A stretch of 9,882 nt of DNA from Promethearchaeota archaeon. Lineage in GTDB: Archaea; Asgardarchaeota; Lokiarchaeia; Sigynarchaeales; SOKP01. The notes under the pieces were generated by a model, which worked only from the letters and a program-made list of their open reading frames with translations, ran no database searches and was not told the origin of the DNA. Of this stretch, positions 5,588 to 9,882 are shown one piece after another. The stretch is from the NCBI GenBank assembly GCA_019058515.1, contig JAHPYY010000071.1, forward strand, positions 1 to 9,882. Reading direction: 5' to 3'. Position 1 is the first letter of the stretch, and every line of letters begins with the position of its first letter. Made by a program: the position numbers and the translations under genes.

Positions 5588-6748
5588 TTAGAATTTAATC
5601 GGGTACTTCCTATATTTTTCTATCGCATCCCGAAGGGTTAACACATTCTCCCAAGGAGTATTCAAAATATTATGACTGGCTCCTACGAAATATCCTCCAC
5701 CCTTTCCTGCTGCGTTTATACATCGTTTTACCTCTTCCTCTATGTCCTGAGGGGTACCAAAATTCAACACACGCGAGGAATCAATACCCCCTATAAAGCA
5801 AATTCTATCGCCTAGAGTATTCTTTAGATGGGCCAAATCCACGCCTGCCGCGGGTTCGAGCGCTTGAATGCCGTTGAGTCCCGCATCGACCAAGTACGGC
5901 AAAACCTCGTCAATATAGCCGCACGAATGTTGGATAATTAGCATCCCGTGTTTTTTGCAGGTTTCGTATATTCTTTTGTAGTAGGGGATAATGAACTCCC
6001 TTAGGTGGCGTAAGGAGAAAATAGATTGACCTTTATACCCTAGATCGTCGTACATCCATACTACTTCCACATTAGCTTCCGCAAGTCGGTTCGCAATCTC
6101 GACGTTAGTTTTTGTGTATTCTTCCATCATGCTATGAATAAAACTTGGGTTTTTTCTCATGTAGTAGGCAACTTTCCCAATCGTCATTCCTTCGAATAAG
6201 GCTTCGTGAGGAGCGAGGGGAAGATCAGGTACGGGAAAGAAGTAAGGACAAACAGCTTCTACGAATTCTTCCCATTTTTTAGGGGAATAGTATAAACTGT
6301 CGTTTATTAATTCAGACGGTTTTCCAAACCGACTCCAATAGTGTTGTACAATTTCGGGAGAGGTAAAACACCCTCCAACATACCACGAGTAAATCAGCCC
6401 CGTGTCCACCTGCTGTACATTTTTATAGACTTTTCCGCTTATAGGATTCATATAATGATCCTCTGGGAATCCCTCTGGCGCAGGTTGAGTTCTATATTTG
6501 ATGGACGGACTAAATATGTTTATTGCTTGCAGGTCTAAGTTCCAAAATCTCGCCTCAGTGACGTAATATCTAACTCTGGAGGATTTAGTTTTAACATAAG
6601 TGTCTAGTTCTTTTTTCTCTTCAGATTTAGCAAATTGTTGGAACGATTCTCCCGTTCTTTCAAAACCGAGATGGTGTATCGGCACCATATCCGGTTCGCC
6701 ATCGAGTGCGAGAGTGCGAAACACCCGTTCACGCTTTGTTAATGTCAT
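5588..6748 (-). CDS. UroD-family cobamide-dependent methyltransferase (MtaA/MtbA-like)
   Basis: This 386-residue cytosolic protein is of the uroporphyrinogen decarboxylase superfamily, in the branch of corrinoid methyltransferases. It opens with TKRERVFRTLALDGEPDMVPI (given here as the 'tkrERv...l.gepDrvP' start, residues 4-24), has YDDLGYKGQ (233-241), the zinc motif HSCG (274-277; H274, C276), GGID (320-323) and a GASHNI...TPWENV end (356-369). In MtaA/MtbA the H-x-C pair plus a later Cys binds zinc that activates a thiol; here the later Cys position is Ser358 with His359 beside it. True UroD is unlikely because of the HSCG motif and the corrinoid-protein neighbour. It is divergent from that gene (126 nt between starts), so it most likely transfers a methyl group to or from it. 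The ATG at 6748 lacks a close ribosome-binding site. The acceptor thiol (coenzyme M, tetrahydrofolate/methanopterin or other) cannot be told. Confidence 0.87.
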   Translation of the reverse strand: MTLTKRERVFRTLALDGEPDMVPIHHLGFERTGESFQQFAKSEEKKELDTYVKTKSSRVRYYVTEARFWNLDLQAINIFSPSIKYRTQPAPEGFPEDHYMNPISGKVYKNVQQVDTGLIYSWYVGGCFTSPEIVQHYWSRFGKPSELINDSLYYSPKKWEEFVEAVCPYFFPVPDLPLAPHEALFEGMTIGKVAYYMRKNPSFIHSMMEEYTKTNVEIANRLAEANVEVVWMYDDLGYKGQSIFSLRHLREFIIPYYKRIYETCKKHGMLIIQHSCGYIDEVLPYLVDAGLNGIQALEPAAGVDLAHLKNTLGDRICFIGGIDSSRVLNFGTPQDIEEEVKRCINAAGKGGGYFVGASHNILNTPWENVLTLRDAIEKYRKYPIKF

Positions 6749-6802
6749 GACTATTTGGAATTAATTTCAAATTATCCCTTAGTTAATTAGTTTAAGAAAT
6801 GA

Positions 6803-6822
6803 ATCAATATATTTGAATTGAT
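6803..6822. promoter_or_regulatory. Dyad in the centre of the divergent methyltransferase/corrinoid promoter region
   Basis: ATCAAT (6803-6808) and ATTGAT (6817-6822) form a perfect 6-bp inverted repeat with an 8-nt AT spacer. Its centre (6812.5) is within a base or so of the midpoint between the two divergent start codons. The spacer region also contains a TATA-like AAATATAT on the minus strand that could serve the methyltransferase gene. A regulator bound here could control both genes. Short arms in AT-rich DNA make chance possible. Confidence 0.3.
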
Positions 6823-6832
6823 AGATCTGTAG

Positions 6833-6842
6833 CTTTTAAAAC
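6833..6842 (+). promoter_or_regulatory. TATA-like box for the corrinoid protein gene
   Basis: CTTTTAAAAC lies 33 nt before the ATG at 6875 and would give a start near 6864 with a leader of about 10 nt. The leader ends GTGGGATACT, which offers only a weak ribosome-binding match. Confidence 0.35.
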
Positions 6843-6874
6843 TATGAGTCATTTAATTAGTACAGTGGGATACT

Positions 6875-7504
6875 ATGGAATTAGAAAAAATCACTGAATT
6901 AGTTATAGAATTGGAGATTGACGACATAGCAAAAGCAGTTAGCGATGCGTTAAACGAAAATGTGGATCCCTACGACATTCTAAACGCGTTGACAGAAGGT
7001 ATGGACGAAGTTGGACGACGCTATGAAAATAACGAGTATTATCTCGCAGAATTGGTACTTGCAGGGGAGACGATGAAATCAGCATTTAATATCATAAAGC
7101 CTGCTATGAGTTCAGCAGATCAAACCAAAACTAAAGAAAGGGTCATAATTTGCACCGTTCAGGGGGATCAACACGATATTGGTAAAAACTTGCTAGGCAC
7201 ATTACTTATGAGTTCGGGATTCGATGTGATTGATCTGGGAACTGATGTCGCTCCAAACACGATCATAGAAAAGGTAAAAGAAACGGGAGCTGGAATCGTT
7301 GGATTGAGTTCGTTGTTGACCATGACATTAAGATCAATAACCGATGTGGATAACGCGCTAAAGCAAGCGGGATTAAGAGATAAGGTGAAATTAATAGTTG
7401 GTGGCGCTCCACTAAATGACGAGTTATCTAAAAAATTAGGAGCCGACGATTACGCTCCAGATGCTGTGAGTGGCGTTAAACGCATTAAGAGCTTATTAAA
7501 TTAA
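6875..7504 (+). CDS. Corrinoid (cobamide-binding) methyl-carrier protein, MtbC/MttC-like
   Basis: This 209-residue protein has the two-domain build of corrinoid carrier proteins. Residues 1-85 form the helical cap domain (B12-binding-2 type; DPYDILNALTEGMDEVG at 31-47 and YYLAELVLAGETMKSA at 55-70 are typical). Residues 88-208 form the Rossmann-like cobalamin domain with GDQHDIGKN (97-105; H100 is the lower axial cobalt ligand, D98 and G103 conserved), GLSSLLTMT (143-151; S145-x-L147) and VGGAPL (175-180). Usual members read GDVHDIG; the Gln at 99 is a small variation. Length is as expected for a stand-alone carrier. It accepts a methyl group from a substrate-specific methyltransferase and hands it to a second one. 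Its divergent neighbour is a UroD-type methyltransferase; no MtaB, MtbB or MttB homolog and no corrinoid reactivation ferredoxin lies in the window. Confidence 0.95.
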   Translation: MELEKITELVIELEIDDIAKAVSDALNENVDPYDILNALTEGMDEVGRRYENNEYYLAELVLAGETMKSAFNIIKPAMSSADQTKTKERVIICTVQGDQHDIGKNLLGTLLMSSGFDVIDLGTDVAPNTIIEKVKETGAGIVGLSSLLTMTLRSITDVDNALKQAGLRDKVKLIVGGAPLNDELSKKLGADDYAPDAVSGVKRIKSLLN

Positions 7505-7537
7505 AGTTATATTCTTTTTAAGCCAATTAATCAATCC

Positions 7538-7544
7538 TTTTTTT
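7538..7544 (+). terminator. Oligo-T tract after the corrinoid protein gene
   Basis: Seven T at 7538-7544 follow the TAA stop by about 33 nt. A small hairpin, TATGAG (7553-7558) with CTCATA (7566-7571), lies just behind it. Together with the separate promoter of the next gene this suggests the two genes are transcribed separately at least part of the time. Confidence 0.4.
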
Positions 7545-7602
7545 ATATTATATATGAGATTCTAACTCATAACAACAAAATCATCGAAATTTAAAGAAAT
7601 GA

Positions 7603-7638
7603 GTTGTATACTAAACTATAAAAAGTTGATAATACAAC
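7603..7638 (+). promoter_or_regulatory. TATA box inside a 36-nt dyad before the CxC protein gene
   Basis: CTATAAAAAG (7616-7625) is a good TATA candidate, 57 nt before the ATG at 7682, predicting a start near 7648. It lies exactly in the middle of a dyad: GTTGTAT (7603-7609) with ATACAAC (7632-7638), and inside these AACT (7614-7617) with AGTT (7624-7627), all centred at 7620.5. By hand count 13 of 18 mirrored positions are complementary. A dimeric repressor bound there would block TBP. No regulator gene is recognisable nearby. Confidence 0.45.
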
Positions 7639-7681
7639 CTTTTTCATGTTATAGGAATAAAAATACGGAAGAAATTACCAT

Positions 7682-8380
7682 ATGGCTAACGAGTTTGATT
7701 TCGAAAAGTATTGGATAGGCAAATTCTCACAATGCGTAAAGGATAACACTAACGAGGAAATAAAAGAGATGGTCGTTGAAGGAAGTCAAAATATCTCTAA
7801 AGATTCCAATAGGGAGGAAATTATTACTTGGACGAAGAATGCTATGAAAAGGTTAGCTGAATTAACCGCTACTGAAAATATCGAGCAGATTATGATGGGT
7901 TGCGCGTGTCAATATCCTAAGTCAGAATTAGCAGAATTAAAGCGTAAATACACCAAAACTAAAGACATAGAATTGGTCCATTCCATGCTACAGTCCAAAT
8001 TCGAGCAATTTTTGACTTCTGAGTTGAATATCTCAAATGACAACTTTAACAGAATTACATCTCAAGGTTGGGGTTTAGCGGGAAAATTAGAAGGGAATCG
8101 TGTAATTGCCACAAAAATCCCCAAGAGCGCGTATATCGAAGAGTACTTCAACACTGATAATCACCAAAGAAAAAGATATATATATTGTCATTGTCCTAGG
8201 GTAAAGGAAGTGCTGAAAGAAGATAGAGCAGATTTTCCCGAAATATACTGCTATTGTGGTGCGGGGTTTTATAAGGGAATCTGGGAGGAAATATTAGCAA
8301 AGCCAGTCCAAGTTAAGATGCGAAAATCGGTAATGAAAGGCGACGATGTGTGTCAGTTTGAGATAACTATCCCTACTTAA
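7682..8380 (+). CDS. Cysteine-rich V4R-like protein with three CxC motifs
   Basis: This 232-residue cytosolic protein has no membrane segment. Residues 1-115 are helical, with C18 and MGCACQYP (72-79). The middle has QGWGLAG (128-134) and ATKIPKSAYIEEYF (143-156). The last part contains YCHCPRV (168-174), YCYCGAGFYKGIWEEIL (189-205) and KGDDVCQFEI (219-228). The end resembles the V4R (4-vinyl reductase) domain and 2-amino-thiazoline-4-carboxylate hydrolase-like proteins, where a 'C..~G...g..e...g.pv.v....s...Gdd.C.F.i' pattern is usual. I believe such proteins are filed as a DUF (possibly DUF6144), unverified. The eight cysteines (C18, C74, C76, C169, C171, C190, C192, C224) could bind zinc or an iron-sulfur cluster. 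Start supported only by a weak CGGAAG at 7667-7672. It follows the corrinoid gene by 177 nt, hinting at a role in methyl transfer or corrinoid reduction; its function is unknown. Confidence 0.72.
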   Translation: MANEFDFEKYWIGKFSQCVKDNTNEEIKEMVVEGSQNISKDSNREEIITWTKNAMKRLAELTATENIEQIMMGCACQYPKSELAELKRKYTKTKDIELVHSMLQSKFEQFLTSELNISNDNFNRITSQGWGLAGKLEGNRVIATKIPKSAYIEEYFNTDNHQRKRYIYCHCPRVKEVLKEDRADFPEIYCYCGAGFYKGIWEEILAKPVQVKMRKSVMKGDDVCQFEITIPT

Positions 8381-8467
8381 AATTATCAAAAATAAGAAAT
8401 AAATTATTATTACACTAATTTATCATTTAACAAAATGATCGTAATATAAGATTATTTTACAATCTAC

Positions 8468-8486
8468 TTTTATATATAAAGAGGTG
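8468..8486 (+). promoter_or_regulatory. TATA-like tract and strong ribosome-binding site before the rhodanese gene
   Basis: GAGGTG (8481-8486) with a 5-nt spacer fixes the ATG at 8492. The palindromic TTTTATATATAAA (8468-8480) lies too close to the ATG to drive a transcript containing this site, so the working TATA box is more likely AATATAAG around 8445-8452. The rest of the 111-nt spacer from 8381 holds nothing else recognisable. Confidence 0.4.
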
Positions 8487-8491
8487 TCAAC

Positions 8492-9055
8492 ATGAAAATT
8501 TTGAGCAAACAAAGAATAATACTGAACAATAGAATTTTCCTACTTGTGATATTTAGCATGTTTATTATTCTTGCATTGGTTCCTTATTCGTTAGCGCAAG
8601 ATTACACTAATATTTCTGTAGAAACTGCTTACAACATGATCAACGACGATGAAAGTTACCCAAATCTAGTGATTCTCGATGTCAGAACTCCGGAAGAGTA
8701 TAATGCAAATCACCTCTATGATTCGATTAACATCGAATTAGACGCGTTGGAAGGGAGATTAGAGGAACTCTCAGTCCACAGGAATCACAAAATCATCGTC
8801 TACTGCAATTCAGGATATAGAAGCCAACAAGCAAGCGAAATACTCTCATCAAACGAATTTACAAAGATTTTTAACATGTTAGGTGGAATTCAAAGTTGGA
8901 TCGCAGTGGATTATGATTTATGGGTAGCGGCCGACGAAGGAAGTGATATATTAAGTATTCCGTTTGATTTAGCCACTTTAATACTAGTTAGTATAGGTTC
9001 AATAATACTGTTAGGAGTAATTGCAAAGAATAAATTTAGATTTATAAAACAATAA
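8492..9055 (+). CDS. Exported rhodanese-domain protein with C-terminal membrane anchor
   Basis: This 187-residue protein has a basic start, a hydrophobic stretch (about 15-33) ending PYSLAQD, which looks like a signal peptide cleaved after Ala35. A rhodanese domain follows (about 40-142): VILDVRTPEEYNANHL (60-75, with a variant of the usual 'EY..GHI.gAiNi'), the active-site loop CNSGYR (105-110, C105 nucleophile) and the closing MLGGIQSW (129-136). Residues 157-177 form a second hydrophobic helix followed by a basic KNKFRFIKQ tail. The domain should therefore sit outside the membrane. Single-domain rhodaneses carry sulfane sulfur on the Cys; outside the cell this may serve sulfide or polysulfide handling, or thiol redox, but no partner gene is present. 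A T7 tract directly after the stop ends transcription, facing the signal peptidase gene 9 nt away. Confidence 0.9.
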   Translation: MKILSKQRIILNNRIFLLVIFSMFIILALVPYSLAQDYTNISVETAYNMINDDESYPNLVILDVRTPEEYNANHLYDSINIELDALEGRLEELSVHRNHKIIVYCNSGYRSQQASEILSSNEFTKIFNMLGGIQSWIAVDYDLWVAADEGSDILSIPFDLATLILVSIGSIILLGVIAKNKFRFIKQ

Positions 9056-9056
9056 C

Positions 9057-9063
9057 TTTTTTT
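9057..9063 (+). terminator. Oligo-T tract between convergent rhodanese and signal peptidase genes
   Basis: Seven T start two bases after the TAA at 9053-9055 and fill the 9-nt gap to the stop of the opposing gene. It serves the plus strand; no comparable T run is seen on the minus strand just past the signal peptidase stop. Confidence 0.55.
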
Positions 9064-9064
9064 C

Positions 9065-9592
9065 TTATCTTAATACCCGTGGAAGTTTTCTTAAAGCGTA
9101 ATAAGAGCCATAAATAAACAGAAATACAATACACGCGCTTACGAGAAAATGCGTTTCAATTAGAAACACTGCAATTAATCCCAAAAAGGGTACTCTTGCG
9201 AACACTACCCCAATAAATCTATCTTCTGGAATAAGATTACCATCTAACCACGAGTTTGCATCCCCTTTCGTTTGCACATACCATGTGTCGTTATCTTTAA
9301 CCTTCCAAATAACACGGTGCACTACGGGACCAAGGGGAGCTTCCTCGTACAATCCAGACGCGTTAAACACTAGGATATCCCCTATATGTATTTTTTCCGG
9401 TTCCACCCCTTTAGTAAAAATTACATCGCCTTTATTTAAATTTGGGGTCATAGAATCAGACATTACGATTCCAATAGGTTGTTTGGTGTTGTAAATAAGC
9501 GCTAGAAGGAAATTAACTAAAAGTCCGCCAGAAATTAAACCCACAATGGATACCGTAAAAATTATAATCTTTTTTTTCTCTTTTTTATCCAT
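9065..9592 (-). CDS. Type I signal peptidase, archaeal/Sec11 type
   Basis: This 175-residue membrane protein has a Lys-rich start, a transmembrane helix at about 9-33 and a second one at about 137-165 near the C-terminus. Box B is SDSMTPNLNKGDVIF (45-59) with the nucleophile S47. GDILVF (71-76) is box C. VHRVI (91-95) has His92 in place of the bacterial Lys, which marks the archaeal/ER type. TKGDANSWLD (108-117) holds D111 and D117, spaced six apart like the two important Asp residues of the Methanococcus voltae enzyme. The catalytic domain faces outside and removes signal peptides from Sec-exported proteins, such as the two exported proteins in this window. The ATG at 9592 is preceded by GGGG (9600-9597) as a weak ribosome-binding site. 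AATTATACC near 9640-9632 on the minus strand may be its TATA element. All key residues are present. Confidence 0.94.
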   Translation of the reverse strand: MDKKEKKKIIIFTVSIVGLISGGLLVNFLLALIYNTKQPIGIVMSDSMTPNLNKGDVIFTKGVEPEKIHIGDILVFNASGLYEEAPLGPVVHRVIWKVKDNDTWYVQTKGDANSWLDGNLIPEDRFIGVVFARVPFLGLIAVFLIETHFLVSACIVFLFIYGSYYALRKLPRVLR

Positions 9593-9827
9593 TTTTCCCC
9601 ATTCCTTCAGGTAATATTAAAAGCGATCGGTATAATTCTTTAAAATAGCTCTTACTCACCATTAAACACAGAAATATAGAAATTTAAACATTTTGATGCT
9701 TTTTAAATAGATTTAGAAACTATTTGGTTAAGTCTCATAAGTTTGCAGATAAAAAAGGACAGGATTTTGGCAATCGATTTATAAATGGTTATTTAAAATC
9801 TCGTTTACTTCGATTTTAAAGAAAAAA
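9593..9827. other. Intergenic spacer between the signal peptidase and the right-edge reading frame
   Basis: This spacer of 235 nt is AT-rich. It contains the probable promoter of the signal peptidase at its left end and the TATA candidate for the right-edge frame at 9777-9786. No RNA gene, repeat or gene remnant was recognised in it. Confidence 0.4.
9777..9786 (+). promoter_or_regulatory. Palindromic TATA box candidate for the right-edge gene
   Basis: ATTTATAAAT predicts a plus-strand start near 9807, about 20 nt before the ATG at 9828. There is no ribosome-binding site in that leader. Confidence 0.35.
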
Positions 9828-9882
9828 ATGCCCAAAAAGAGGAATGATCGTCGCTTAAAGTTCGTAGTGGTCTCTTATATAA
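9828..9882 (+). CDS. Possible N-terminus of an unidentified gene running off the right edge
   Basis: From the ATG at 9828 the plus strand stays open for 18 codons to the window end. The product starts MPKKRNDRRLKFVVVSYI, a strongly basic head followed by hydrophobic residues, which could be the start of a membrane or nucleic-acid-binding protein. A TATA candidate is correctly spaced upstream. Support is only the promoter and the lack of a stop in 55 nt; the family is not recognisable. A minus-strand frame is also open from the edge to a TAA at 9807-9805, so the true gene could be on the other strand. Confidence 0.35.
   Translation, partial: MPKKRNDRRLKFVVVSYI

Noticed and set aside
5855..5870. 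A GGGTTCGAG string resembling a tRNA T-loop.
   Set aside because: It lies inside the methyltransferase coding sequence, and no acceptor stem or anticodon arm can be built around it.

Overview
The window looks like chromosomal DNA of an AT-rich archaeon, most probably an Asgard archaeon of the Lokiarchaeia type (inference). Directly visible support: TATA-box-like elements about 25-30 nt before likely transcription starts, oligo-T tracts right after stop codons, GGAG/GAGGT/GGTG ribosome-binding sites before several genes, and a small Sec11-type signal peptidase with a Ser-His-Asp arrangement. One exported protein also ends in an IPGYN motif, a hydrophobic helix and a Lys-rich tail, which resembles a Loki-type C-terminal sorting signal. 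No tRNA, rRNA, CRISPR array or transposase gene was found.

Layout. At the left edge, on the minus strand, are the first 36 codons of a gene of the 4-hydroxyphenylacetate hydroxylase / 4-hydroxybutyryl-CoA dehydratase family (1-110). Upstream of it is an FMN-dependent nitronate monooxygenase/enoyl-reductase-like protein (240-1208). A 330-nt divergent spacer separates these from a soluble PAS histidine kinase (1539-2687), an SCP2-type lipid-binding protein (2865-3290) and a GNAT acetyltransferase (3350-3976), all on the plus strand. After the GNAT terminator lies a decayed 3' end of a UroD-type methyltransferase gene (3993-4100, minus). It is paralogous to the intact gene 1.5 kb further on. Between the two copies sits an exported, membrane-anchored class C beta-lactamase-like serine hydrolase (4295-5527) with a very different CpG content.

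The core of the window is a cobamide methyl-transfer locus. An MtaA/UroD-family methyltransferase (5588-6748, minus) is divergent from a corrinoid protein (6875-7504, plus). This is followed by a cysteine-rich V4R-like protein with three CxC motifs (7682-8380) whose TATA box sits at the exact centre of a long dyad. No substrate-specific methyltransferase (MtaB/MttB/MtbB type) is visible, so either the UroD protein does that job or the partner lies elsewhere.

The right part holds an exported rhodanese with a C-terminal anchor (8492-9055), which converges 9 nt apart with a type I signal peptidase (9065-9592, minus). A 235-nt spacer then leads to a possible new gene starting at 9828 and running off the right edge.

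Most interesting: the methyltransferase remnant flanking a compositionally foreign hydrolase, and the methyltransferase/corrinoid/CxC-protein set with its operator-like dyad.
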